From Ophiocordyceps camponoti-saundersi (nom. inval.) (lineage: Eukaryota; Ascomycota; Sordariomycetes; Hypocreales; Ophiocordycipitaceae), in the NCBI GenBank assembly GCA_003339415.1, contig PDHQ01000194.1, positions 1-64,000 of the forward strand: a stretch of DNA of 64,000 bases, given 5' to 3'. This document shows positions 36,694-48,800 of the stretch, piece after piece. The stretch's first letter is position 1. Each line of letters begins with the position of its first letter. The notes beneath the pieces are model-generated. The model ran no database searches and was not told where the DNA came from. It saw only the letters and a list, made by a program, of their open reading frames with translations. Position numbers and translations under genes: made by a program.

Positions 36694-37333
36694 ATGGCCA
36701 CCTTCCGGCGGTTTGAATATGGCGACGTTAATAAGTTTTCGAGATGCAATCTTGATCCGCTGACAGAAACATATGATATGGGCTTTTACTTGCACTACTA
36801 TGCGAAGTGGCCGTCGCTGTTCTACGTCTGTGAAGATGCTAATGGGAATATCACCGGTTACAGTCAGTGCCGCCCTTCAGCTGCCTATCTAAATTCCTAT
36901 GTACTTCGGGAGCTCACCAGATGCAACAGTAATGGGCAAGGTTGAATCGTCTCCTGACGCGTACAAATACTCGAAAAACTACCTACCATGGCATGCCCAT
37001 ATCACGGCTTTGACGGTGGCGCCTGAGGCTCGTCGTTTGGGCATCGGCAAGATCTTGACCGAAATGCTGGAAGCGGCTGCCGACGCCAACGATGCCTGGT
37101 TCATGGATCTGTTCGTCCGCAAGAGCAATCGCAAGGCCATCGCTTTCTACGAAAGCCTCGGATACAGCGTTTTTCGCGTCGTAAGGGATTACTACGGCGA
37201 TCACGCTACCGATCCCATGAAGAGTAGCGAAGATGCGCTCGACATGCGCAAGTCGATGAAAAGAGACGTGAACAAGAAGCATATCAGAGACGATGGCATC
37301 TTCCATGAGGTCGATCCTGAAGATGTGTGGTAA
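36694..37333 (+). CDS. nat3: NatB N-acetyltransferase catalytic subunit (Naa20/Nat3)
   Basis: Two exons (36694-36862 and 36930-37333) give 190 aa. Naa20 with Naa25 acetylates protein N-termini starting Met-Asp/Glu/Asn/Gln on the ribosome. The splice joins ITGY to IMGKVESS. Family features are NLDPLTETYDMGFYLHYYAKWPS-type N-terminus, LPWHAHITALTVAPEARRLGIGK with the acetyl-CoA motif R91-x-x-G-x-G, WFMDLFVRKSN, YESLGYSVFR and the C-terminal HIRDDG..VDPEDVW. The length equals other fungal Naa20. The donor is GTCAGT. Compared with typical Naa20 the N-terminus (MATFRRFEYGDVNKFSRC) is variable but aligns. The TRIM lies in its promoter and AT-rich DNA follows it. Confidence 0.92.
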
Positions 37334-37772
37334 GGCTAAAGCTTAGATCAAAATTAAATACCTATTTGAATTTACACCATACAGCATTTTTTTTGAAAAA
37401 AAAAATAAGTAGAATCAGAAATACAAATAACTACTTGTAAAGCTAGAATAATAGTTTCTTAATAATAACTTCGTAGGTAAAAAAATCGTAGAGTTAAACT
37501 ATACTTATATAAGTAATTATGATAAATTAAATCACTTTAATTAAAATTTATAAAAAGTTTTAACTTTTAATACTATATATATAAAAACATAAGAGTATAA
37601 TATTAAATATAATAGAAATTAAAGCATAAATCTATCTATTTCTTTATAGCAATCTATTTATAGTATAGGCTTATATTAGTAACTATGCGTAGCGCGCTTC
37701 CTATGTATGTATGTAGATATGTATTTTCTAGGAGGTAATCCGAATCCTCATCTACGCGTGATATCGACTACG
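37334..37772. other. AT-rich spacer, RIP-like
   Basis: 37340-37700 is strongly AT-rich and poor in CA/TG, resembling a short RIP-mutated remnant between NAA20 and the IMO32-like gene. No element ends found. Confidence 0.55.
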
Positions 37773-39005
37773 ATGTTATTACGCGTAGCCCCTTCACGCT
37801 TCTCCTCGCGAACTATCAACCCAGTCGCCTCCTGCTTCACAAAGTCTGCAAGAGCAGCTGTGCATACAACATGCGTAAAGACTCCTGGCGGCCTGGCCTA
37901 CGACTTACACAAGCCCACGGCGGAATTCCATCAAATCGATAGCCAGCCTCCCGTGGTATTTTTGCATGGGCTCTTTGGATCAAAACGAAACAATCAATCC
38001 ATCTGCAAGTGCGTAAAGAGGGCTGAAATCTCTCCTCGGCGGGCATCGTGAACTCAGAGTTGCGCAGGGTGCTCTCCCGAGATTTAAACACTAGGGTATA
38101 TGCCTTGGTCAGAAAGCCCCTCCCCTTCATGATCGACGAGATTCGGCTAACAAATGATAGGACTTGAGAAATCATGGTGAATCCTTCCATCATGATGACC
38201 ACGACTACAATGTCATGTCTGAAGATGTGTCCTCCTTTATCAAAGATCAAGGATTACGAGACGTCACCATCATCGGCCATTCTATGTACGTCGTCGGTTG
38301 CTCCTGTCAACTATCAGGAGGTGTCAGGAGTTGACTCGATTTGCAAGGGGCGCGAAGACTGCCATGACACTGGCTCTGCGCGAGCCAGATTTGGTGGCAA
38401 ATTTGATACCAGTGGACAATGCCCCCGTTCTGAGTCCCATTAACAAGGAATTCAGCCATTACATTCGCGGAATGGTTGAGGTAGAGGCTGCCGGTCTCAC
38501 CAACCGGGTGAATGCTGACGAGCGCTTGCAACAATATGTGCCGGTACGTTTCAAGTCTCGCTACCAGTTGCGTGCAATCCGGCTCATCATGTCAACGGCC
38601 AAATCCAGTCGCTTGCTGTCCGCCAATTTCTACTGGCAAATCTTTATCGAGCCGATGGGTCGCCAAAGTTGAGGTTTCGCATTCCGCTAGAGACTTTGCA
38701 GCGATCGCTTAGCAAACTTGGCGATTTCCCGAATTTCGATGGCGAAAGGCACCCCTTCGTGAAGCCGACACTGTTCATCCGTGGAAGCAGAAGTGATTAT
38801 GTCAAAGACGAAATGTTGCCTGATATCAGTCATTTCTTTCCCAACTTTCGTTTGCGTGAAGTCGACGCTGGTCACTGGCTTATATCGGAACAGCCAGAGG
38901 CTTTTCGACAAGGTACGGGAAATTCAAATGGCAGAATCTTTCCTGTGTCATCTCTAACAAGATGCAGCGGTCCTCGTCTTTCTCAAGGCTGGCGCTGAGA
39001 AGTGA
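37773..39005 (+). CDS. imo32: Mitochondrial alpha/beta hydrolase (Imo32/ABHD11-like)
   Basis: Six exons: 37773-38008, 38068-38107, 38161-38285, 38348-38543, 38609-38912 and 38968-39005, giving 312 aa. The N-terminal ~40 residues are rich in Arg, Ser and Ala with few acidic residues, as in a mitochondrial presequence. The hydrolase fold shows VVFLHGLFGSKRNN (oxyanion HG), LDLRNHGES, the nucleophile elbow GHSMG (Ser133), an acid near Asp262 (SRSDYV) and the catalytic His288 in DAGHW. Exon phases all agree. In yeast Imo32 is a mitochondrial protein of unclear substrate; ABHD11 in animals protects lipoylated enzymes. An in-frame upstream ATG at 37707 exists but lies in AT-rich spacer sequence. 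Confidence 0.9.
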
Positions 39006-39574
39006 TATCAAACTGTACATCGGCACAGGCATAAGAGTGACGGGGTTTTCCTTGTTCGGATCACACCCCAGTGCGCGGATCTCGAGCTAAGGGAGAGTAG
39101 GAACGAAATGCGGGACCAAGATTTTCCATGCTTAAGCATTGAATTACGTGGAACATGCTCACATCATCCGTCACCCGTTTGCTAAGAGGCCAAGATGCGT
39201 AGCACGTACGGATCCGCATAAGCATACCTCCCTAGTAGGTTGCCATGCGCATGTGGCATGGGCGTGCACGATGATGGCCTACCAAGGCAAGCGAGCGCAA
39301 CGATCATCGCATGCCGTTCGTGGTTGGATATCCCGCTGAAAGTCCTTCAAGCCCATAGAAGAAAGGACGAATTATCACGTCATAACTATGCCACGCCTCT
39401 CCGTGAACGGTGGAGGTGCTCAGGAAGAAGACCCACGACATGCTTTTGTGAGAAAGGTTCGGCTGTTCTTACTGATTTGCCCTCCTCGCATGCTGCGAAA
39501 CATACTGTAAAATGTCTGAGTGCCTCTGTTTTGGTCAGAAGGGCATTCTCGATGAAGACTTGTACATCCTGATC
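39006..39574. other. Intergenic, convergent 3' regions
   Basis: Between the ends of the IMO32-like gene (+) and PMS1 (-). No supported gene. Confidence 0.5.
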
Positions 39575-42500
39575 TCAGCCCTTCACAAACGATGTCCAAG
39601 ACGATAACACAGGAGCAGTCGTGTCTGTTCTCCAAGATCTGCCCTCCCATGCACTGAGTCGGCAAAGGTGCCTCATGGTTGGGCGTCCATGAGGGCAGTT
39701 CCAAGGCTTGTCTAATTCCCCCATCTGCTTCACCAGTCCCACCATCTGGTTTGGTGTTAAAGCCTGGCCTATCATGACACTTCCGCGACAGGCCCTCATG
39801 GCAAACATCTTTCTCACTTTTGAGGGTCTTGGAATGTAGCCAGATTGAGATGGCTCGTCCCCGAGCAAAGTGATCAACTCTTCCAGATCGCCGAGGCTGA
39901 AGGTCGTCTCCCGACTCAGGGGAAGTGCCAGAAGTTGCCACCGGGAGCCCACAGAACCGGCTTTCGATGCATCACAGCCAACCTTAAATCCATTGGCTTC
40001 GATGGCCGCGATGTTTTCTGACACAATTTCTTCTTCCAGGGCTGTTAATCGCAGGCTTTTCGGCACCACGAGAGCTTGAGATTGAACAATTGTGCTGCTC
40101 TGAAGCCTTTCAAAGTTGTATTTCTCATCTGACGCGTGCTGGTCAATGATAAATAACTCGTCGTGTCTAGCTCGACTATCTTCGATGTTCCGGAGGGCCG
40201 CTGGTCGTACGGCGATAATGAAACCCTTATTGAACTGCCCAACAACTCGCATCCGCGAAAAATGGTTTCTACCAATGGTCACCGTGAGTTGATATTCCGC
40301 GTCAGGTGCAATATCTTCTTCTGCCGCGTCCAGTGTCGAATTGTCATTCTTGACCCAACAATCAGACAGGTAAAGATTCATACGCGATTGCAAGTAGGCC
40401 TCATTTGTCTGTATCCGTTGACCTGCTCCCGGCAGCGAGCTGTACCGTCTTAGGCTGTGTTCGAGACGCTTTGATTCAGCTCCCTGGCGCGAAGTTTCCG
40501 ATTGGGCGAGATTGTTTTGGACCGTTGTTACATAGCCTCGAGTCTCAATTTGATTTTTATCGTGAGCATGGTCAATACTTGTGGCGATAGCATTATCCAG
40601 CTCAACCTGAAACGAGACGTCAAAAATATGAATGCAAAGGGGGTCTTTTGTGCATACACTGCGTTTATCATCTTTGGTCGTAACTACCGAGGTACTCACA
40701 TCCTGGACGTTTGTAGAGTCTGAAGAAACTTCGCTAGAATTACCTCCAGCATCAGTGCAGTTAACTAGATCCGAAGGCTCATTCCTTTCCGCGAACGATG
40801 GTGTCTTAATTTTTGCCAGTCGCTTCACCTCCCTTGCTTGCGTCATCGTCGCAGCTTCGAGCCTATCGAGCTGGGCACCGGAGACTATGTGCTCAGTTTG
40901 GCGGCTCTTCGGGTAAAGTGATTCGACAGCAGAAGAATAAGACTCTGTAGTCGACCCACCAACGGTGTGGCTCTGGGTATCATCTTCAGCAACACAATTT
41001 ATATCAGCAATCAATATGCCAGTCTGCGTCTGCCTCTCCTGAGAACCTTTTCCTAGCTGTGAAAGGCTCAGCTTGTTTTTGTGGGATTTAGCACGAAAAG
41101 GCGCCGAAGCAGTGGCCATGCTCCCACTCAACCCAACATCAACAAATTGAGTCGAATTCAGCTTGCTTCTTTTCCTGGCTTGCCCCTCATTCATGCCTGA
41201 TCCCGACGACGCTGGCGTCCATGCGGCTGTTCGAAAATTATCCGGACGTGGACTGGAGGAGTTCTCGTTGCTTCTTGAATCTGTAGCGGTTTGTCCTTCG
41301 TCGCTTTCCCCTGCCTCTCGGGCCTTTCCTTCCACAGTAATATCCGAGTCTAGTAGGCGGGGAAGTAGGATTTCATCATCCGACGACAGATCGTCATTTG
41401 TCGACCCGGGAGTCTGATCAGACATGGCACCGGACGATTTCTTCAGTACTGCGGTGATCTTTCCTTCTCCCTTAGTCCATTGGCTACCATGTGTTGCCTG
41501 GGACAAGGGGATGATGCCCTGATATGAGCTGAAAAGGTCATCTATTGATGTGCGGAGAAATTTGAGCAATAGGCTCTGATCGTGCAAAAAAATGTTGAGC
41601 TTATCAGGGCTGACGTTGACGTCGTACCGATGAGTGTCCAGTTGAAAATCGACGAAAATGAAAGGTGACTGGGACGAGTTGTATGAACGATATACCTCAT
41701 TGAAGGTCTTGACAAATCGAGGAAGACTGCAAGGTCTACCGTTGACGAAGAACATCTGCCTGTCGGGTGTGTGCCGGCCATCTCCCGATGATGGGCGAGA
41801 AACGTAACCCACTAGGCGACCTTCATGTGAACCAGCGTCACGGAAGTCGAGGTTTGTCATGCTTGATGGCAGGTTCAAGTCGAGGTCCACGGGTATCAGG
41901 GCCGACATGATTTTGGCACCGAAGATATTAACGATATTTTCGCGTGTGGTGGCATTCCCTCTGGTTGAGAATAAGACCGTCCGGTTCCCACGGCTTGGCT
42001 GCTGGGAAACGGAAAATTTGACATTTGTCTGAATGCAGGCATATTGGTGAAGAAGAGCGCAAACCTTATGCCACTCCCTCTTGATATTGCGCTCTAGTTC
42101 GCGTCGGCGGACGGGCAGGTTTTGGAATAGCCCGTTCACGGAAACCGTGGTGCCCCTATGAGACGCTACTACGGCTGTCTCCGTCAAGACCCCAGACGTA
42201 TCGAAACTCAGCCTCGATCCCCTCGGCACATCTGCTTCTACGCAAGTAGTGACGACGAGGTGAGACAGAGCGCAAAGTGACGCCAGCGCTTCGCCGCGAA
42301 AGCCAAAGGATTGTAGCGACGCCAGGTCGGAGAAGGAGGAAAGCTTGGACGTGTGATGTTTGAGGGCAACATATGCATGGTTGGAAGGGGAAATGCCACT
42401 TCCATTATCTTGAACCTCGATCAAATCAAGGCCTTGATTCTTGAAGCGGACATCTAAATGTTGGATGAACGTTAGTAGAGGTCAGGTCAGGGCCCTCGCA

Positions 42501-42773
42501 TATCCTCTCAGCTAGTGTGATATGAAGGCGTGACTCGCCTATACTTGAGCATCCAGCATCGATGCTATTCTCGACAAGCTCTTTAACAACAGCACAGAGA
42601 TCGGCGATAACCTGACCAGATTGGATTTGGCGGACCTAAAGAGCAATTGTTAATATAAAACACCTGCAACACGACAATGCAAGGGACTAAACCCTCGCTG
42701 CAGAGACAAGTGATGGTCAAGTTAAATAGATGCATACACTGCTCTCATCTATGGGCTTGATTATAGCAGCCAT
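39575..42773 (-). CDS. pms1: DNA mismatch repair protein PMS1 (MutL)
   Basis: Three exons: 42773-42738, 42635-42545 and 42453-39575, giving 1001 aa. Pms1 pairs with Mlh1 (MutL-alpha) and nicks DNA during mismatch repair. The N-terminal GHKL ATPase shows VRQIQSGQVIADLCAVVKEL, ELVENSIDAG, DNGSGI and GFRGEALAS. The central 400 residues are an acidic, Ser-rich linker. The C-terminal endonuclease motif DQHA(x)2E(x)4E is intact at 813-824, as are the ACR block (MRACRGSVMIG) and CPHGRP from residue 962. Intron 2 uses a GTATAG donor. About 35 residues follow CPHGRP. All catalytic features being present argues for a working gene. Confidence 0.95.
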
Positions 42774-42959
42774 GGACCGTGTAATCGCGAGACTGTTGTT
42801 TCGAATCGCGTTTATTAGGTAGGTGGGTAGGTAGTTACTATCGTGATTCGTGAGGGCACAGGCCACTGCATGCGGGTGTGCCAAGCCTAGCGGGCCTGGT
42901 CACGTGGCGTGCCCCCTGCCACTTAATACCCCCCTCAGGTCCGGTCGGGCGGGCAAAAA
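42774..42959. other. PMS1 upstream region
   Basis: Contains TAGGTGGGTAGGTAG near 42818 and CACGTG at about 42902, ending at the edge of a RIP block. No gene. Confidence 0.4.
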
Positions 42960-45420
42960 AGGTTAATCCCCGCCGAATAGTGCACAAATTAACAGAAATA
43001 GCAGAAATAGCGTTTTAAGCCTTTTTAATTAACTTAGAAAGGGCCTTAATAGCTTAAAAATAAGGAAAAAGAGATCTTAAAAATAAATTTAAATATAAAA
43101 AAATTATATTATTTTAAATAAGTTTATTAGTATAAGAAAGAGTAAAAGATTATTATACTTAAGTTTTATTATATTATAATAGTCTTACTAAAGCGACTAT
43201 AGAAGTAAGCTAAAGTAATATTATAATTAAAGCTATTAAAAAGAGGAAGAAGAGGGGAGAGAAGCCCCCCTCCTAAGCTAGCTATATACCCCGCGCGATA
43301 ACTAAGCGCTATTAGGAAAACCTAAATATATCTGCTATAATCCCCCCTATCTAGCTATAATTAATTATAAACTAATCCCTTATATAGCCCCTTTTTTAAG
43401 CTAGCTAAGGAGGTAAAAGTATAAGATAAAAAAATTATATATTATTATATTAGTAAGATATTCTATATAGTTTTTAGCTAATAGCTTAATAGCTTTTATA
43501 AAAATAAAGATAAGAGGGCGAAAAGGCTTTTTTATAGCTTAAGAAATTAAACCTTAATTTTTATAAAAAAGATTCTAATAAGCTTAAAATTATAATATTA
43601 CTTAAAGTAAGAAAAGATAAACTTATATATTAGTAATAAAAACTTATTTATATAGCTAATATATAAAACTAAATAGTATTATATTAGTTATAAAAAGCTT
43701 AGAAAATACCTTAATTATAATAAATAATAAAGCTAGCTATATACTTATTATTATATATTATTAGCGTTAATTTATAAGCTAAGGCGTAATATAATTATAA
43801 TATATATTTACTAATAAATTTATATACCTAAGCTACGTATAAATTATTTTTATATAAAGTAATATAATAAAATTAGAAATTACCTAAGCTATAATATCTA
43901 GCGTATACTTATTTTTTTTTACTTATTATCCCCTTAATTAAAATATTCTAAATTTACCTTTAACTATTTTACTTTATTTATAAAAAGCTTTAACCTTAAT
44001 ATCTTTATTTACTTACGAAGCTTTAGATAATTATACTTAAAATAATTAATTTAGTTATATTAATAATAACGCTAGTACTTAGTAATATTAAAATAAGATT
44101 ATATAAATAAGATATTTATTAAGTTAGCTATAAAAAGGGGCGGTAAATTAACTAGCGCGTTAGGAATATTCTTAAAATTATATATTTTATTAAAGCCCTA
44201 AAAAAAGCTAATAAAAGCTACGTATATTATAAGCTAGTTTTTATAATCTAAGCGCTTTTATAATTCCTTATATAGCTTAAATAAAAGTAAAATAATCTTA
44301 ATATAATTAAACTAATATAATAGCTTAGCTTTAAAAAAGGAAAACTTTTACCTTATAACGTATTCTCTAAAAGCCTCTAATAGCCCTTAATATATCTTAA
44401 TTAAAGAAAAACTTATATAGCGCTCCTTATAATTTTCCCTAAAAAGCTTAGAGATATATATTAAAAAAGCTTTAAGCTAAAAAGAAAAATTTATAGCTAT
44501 AATAATATATAGAAAAAATATTTATTAAAAAATACTAAAATAAGAAAAAATATAATAAAACTAAAACTTAAGCTTTTTAATTATAGCTCTATTAATAGTA
44601 AATTTAATATATATAATAGCTAGCTAAGAATCTAAGCTAAAATAAGCTAAGAGCGGCTTTAATATAAGTAAAATTTAATAATATTTTATATTAAGATCTT
44701 ATTTTTATATTTAGTTAGCGGTAAGAAAAGCTTTAATTAATATAATAGTTTTACTAAAATAATTATAGAAATAAGCTAAAATAATATTATAATTAAAGCT
44801 ATCGAATAGAGGAAGGAGAGGGGAGAGAAGCCCCCCTCCTAAGCTAGCTATATACCCCGCGCGATAACTAAGCGCTATTAAGAAGACTTAAATATATCCG
44901 CTATAATCCCCCCTATCTAGCTACGATTAGTTATAAACTAATCCTTTATATATATTTAAGTATTAATCTAATAAAGTACTAAGTAATTTAGAAAAATTTT
45001 AAGTAAATTAAAAAGTAAAAGTAAAAATATTTTCTTATATTTTATTTTATTAGGTTATATTTTACTTAATTTAAGAGAGAATTAAAAAAGAGATTTTTAA
45101 ACTTATTTTTATTTAATTAAAAAATTAAAAAAACTAATACTTCTAAAACTTTATTACTTTTTTAACTTTTAATAAAATATTAATTTAATAAACTTAATAT
45201 TAAAAAGTTAATAAAAAACTAATATATTATTTATTACTTTTAAAAAAGAAAATTAAATAAATAAAACTTAATTCCTTAATAAAAAAAATTAATTAGTTTT
45301 ATAAAAAAAGTTTCTAATAAAAGTATATTATAATTATGAAATATTTACTTTAGTAGGAAAAAAACCCTTAAAATAACGCAATACCCCCTGATAATATAAG
45401 GAAAAATAACTGTAGGCCCG
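42960..45420. other. AT-rich RIP block
   Basis: Very AT-rich, nearly without CA/TG, no coding frame. Contains the small LTR-flanked element described separately; the outer parts (42960-43170 and 44955-45420) are unassigned transposon remnants. Confidence 0.75.
43175..44952. mobile_element. Short RIP-mutated LTR element
   Basis: Two direct repeats of 212 bp (43175-43386 and 44741-44952) flank a 1354-bp AT-rich interior. Both copies share GC-rich cores such as CCCCGCGCGATAACTAAGCG and differ mainly by C-to-T or G-to-A. Their ends read TATAATAG..TATATA, which would fit TG..CA ends after RIP. No coding remnant was recognised in the interior. Target duplication cannot be judged in this AT-rich context. 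Probably a non-autonomous LTR element or deletion derivative. Confidence 0.65.
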
Positions 45421-45866
45421 TATAAGGGTATAATAGTGGGCGGCGCGGCGGTATACTTCGCAGTTAGTTACCTAGGTAGCTGATAGTCTTCTTTCCCGGC
45501 GCAAGACTTTACTGTTTACATATGTATATCCGCGGAAAGATGCGTAAGACATTTTCAGTCACTAAGCCCCCTTATTCTGTACCTTGTCTTACTGCTTCGA
45601 AGGGGTAAGCTTCTTTATTTATGCGTCGCACCTCAGATCAACATCAACCGTTCGCGAGGCCGAAATAATGCGCCATCGCTGTCAACGTTGGGGCCATACA
45701 CCCTGCAGATGAATGTCGCCTCAGTCACTCTGCCGGCCGCGCATTAGTTGAGCTGCAGATAGACAGCAAGTATGTAGACAGACAGACAGTTGATTCTTCA
45801 GTTCCTTGTCGGCTCATTAATTCTGTTTATTTAGCGTGTGTTTCGGCTATTGCGCCCTTCTTACCG
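45421..45866. other. Upstream region of the GT41 gene
   Basis: Normal base composition resumes here. No gene seen; short GACA repeats near 45778-45790. Confidence 0.4.
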
Positions 45867-48800
45867 ATGTATTCTTCTCCTTCTATATCACCGTTAGCTA
45901 CATGTGAGGCTTTGACCGGCGTCTCGTCAACATGTGATCACGATGCAGAGCTTCGCCTCAAAGTGGTGCCATATTCGCGTCCACCACTACGGGAGACAAT
46001 GACCCATGGGCAGTCGTTTCCAATAGGAGTTTCCCCACGACACCGAGATTGGGGGGTTCTGTCTCTTCCATCCCCGCCGTCTGTTATACCCCCGGAGCAT
46101 AGTTTGCGCCGAAAAACGCCGAACGGTACTGTGGATGAAGGTTACGATGGTACACCAACTCACACTTCGCATGCTTTTCCACCTCTAAAACACAAGTTTC
46201 TTCCTTCGCGTGGCCGTCCCATGTCTGTTACCCGAACGACAACTTCTTTCGATCCTCGCATTCATGGATGGAGCATACCTCAGCAACCCGCTCGACGTAC
46301 AACTAATGTCCAGGAGCATGATGCTCCGTCGTGGCCTTCTTTCATCGCATCCTTGCCCTCACAACCCCGCCAGGTTCCTTCTTCATACGATGATAGGGCC
46401 TCGGTCACGGCTAGCCTCGACTCCCAAGAGCAGCGCATCGGTACCGGCGTACACAAATTTGCTTTCCTTGCTGAAGAGAACGATCTGCGTTCTGCCTACC
46501 CTTTCCAATCAGCATCGACTGAGCTTGCGACTCCTGACAGCCATAGACGGCCGGCGCAATTGTCTTCTAGACGGTGTATGACGACCGTCCAGCATTTCCA
46601 GGGTCGGTTGTCCAAGGAAGATCAGAGTTCTGCTCCCGTCTTGGAGCGGCCAGGCTTCCGTAACCTGTCGAAGAACCATGGTTTCCCTTGCTCGCGGTCC
46701 TCGACCCATGTTCAACATGTCAATACGCGGGAAACAGACAGCTCTCGGAATTTTATAATTACAGCAACCGCATTCGCCTCCTTTCCTTACGCCAGTGATA
46801 GAATCGACTATTCGGAAATAAGGGAAATGACTTTGGCCTCTGCACGTGAGTGCTATGTCAGATTACTATCATACCTTCAAGAAAGCGGGAGATCCGATGT
46901 CTTGAAAATGACAGCCGGGTTCAGTGTTATCTACGATGAACCAAGTCAGGAAGCTGTGGCCAACTCGGGAACCGGACAGAGCCGATTCTCGCGTGAAAGT
47001 GTCACCTCATGCGACAACGGACCTGCAATCCTTCCTGGCGAATGGAAATGTCTACACCTTCAAGTTACACCTGCTGAGGAGAAGACCAATCATCAAAGCT
47101 CCTATGGCCAGCCTTCAGAATTTACTGCCATGTCTTCTCCGGATGTCGAACAATATAGGCATGCCTCAATCTTCAACCCAATCGCATCAGAGTCGGTTCC
47201 TCATCCTGCTCGTCTTTCTCCGCTATCCGCCGCTAGGTCATCGCTGCAAATGCTCCAATTGCTCTGTGAGCAAAGTGATTGGCGGTGGATCGATGGCATG
47301 CTGCTCGGTGGATGCCTTCAGTATGGCTTAGAGTGTTACGAGGGCGCGTTGAGATGGTTCTCAAGAATTGTAGAATTGGACGCGAGGTAACCGTTTCATC
47401 CTACCCTCCAGTGGTTCTGGCCATCTGACATTCTTACAGTCATGTCGAGGCTATCACAAATACGGCCGCCTCGCTCTTCTGTCTCAACCGTCAAAACGAA
47501 GCTGAGCAGCTCTGGCTTCAGGCGGTGAAGCTACGGCCTAGCTACCTCGAGGCCTCGGAGCATCTTGTCGGTCTCTTGTACAAAAGGCGTAGTGAAGAGG
47601 CTATCGACGTTATATCCTTTGTGCAGCGATCTTTGAGGAATTCATGCCAGCCCTCGGATAGACCAGAACCTGTCTGCGGCAGCAATAACTATTCGAGCGG
47701 CTACCGGCTACCGGCGAGCGAGAACGGGAGGCTCCTCGCTCTGTTACACGCAAAGGGGACAATGCTCTACAGCTTGGGAAAGATTGACAAAGCCTCCGAA
47801 GCATTCGAAGAGGTAGTTTTGATCAGCACCGGACGCCTATTTCATGGAATCTACGAGTTGACAAGACATATCCAATTGATGCTGTCGCTTCGAGGCTTCG
47901 ATGTGAGTCCCGGCATCCACCAGAATCAACAGACCCTGCCTTCAATGCTTCCGCCAGAAATGGCCCGATGCACAGCGCAACTTGTCTTCACCGGAGATGG
48001 GGACTTGCCGGGATTGCTACCTGTACGAGATGCCATCGCCAAGAAGGCCGCTGTACAGACTACAAGCAATTCGCTTCTTTCGCTCGCAAAGATCTTGCAG
48101 GATGCTATCTCTAGCGGTGGAGCAGATCCTCATTTCCCACGGGGGGCATCAAGTGTTGGGGACATCCTCGCTCTCTACTACCTGTCGCTCTCACTCCAGG
48201 AAAGTCCCTCGACGGCGAATAACGTCGGTATTTTACTTGCTGGAATCCAGCAAACAACTTCCATTCCGTCCCAGACTGTACCGAGAGATTCCCGTCAATC
48301 AACCTTACCTAACGTCACAGCTGGGAGTGGCATAGCCCTGGCCATGGCATACTATAATTACGGCCTGCGCCTGGATCCTAACCATGTTCACTTACACACC
48401 AATCTGGGTAGCCTCCTCAAAGACATGGGCCACCTAGACCTTGCGATCCAGATGTATGAACGTGCGGTATCATGTGATGGAACGTTCGATATCGCCCTGA
48501 CAAATCTTGCCAACGCAGTCAAGGACAAGGGCCGCATAATTGACGCCATTGCGTACTATCGTCGAGCGGTGACCACAAACCCCGGGTTTGACGAGGCCGT
48601 GTGCGGCCTCTTTACAGCCTTGAACTCCGTCTGCAATTGGCGCGGCCGTGGAGGCGTGCTTCTGAGTGCGGGAGATTACGACAGATGGCACGTTGATAAT
48701 GAAGGCAAATTGCTTGATGCCCGAGTGTGTGGCGGCGGAAGGGGATTGGCCAAGCGCGTTGTTGACATTGTGGCTCATCAACTCCGGGTTGCTTCACAAT

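Noticed and set aside
45867..46581. Low-complexity N-terminal part of the GT41 protein as a separate gene
   Set aside because: The frame is continuous into the TPR region with no stop or start between, so it is treated as one protein.
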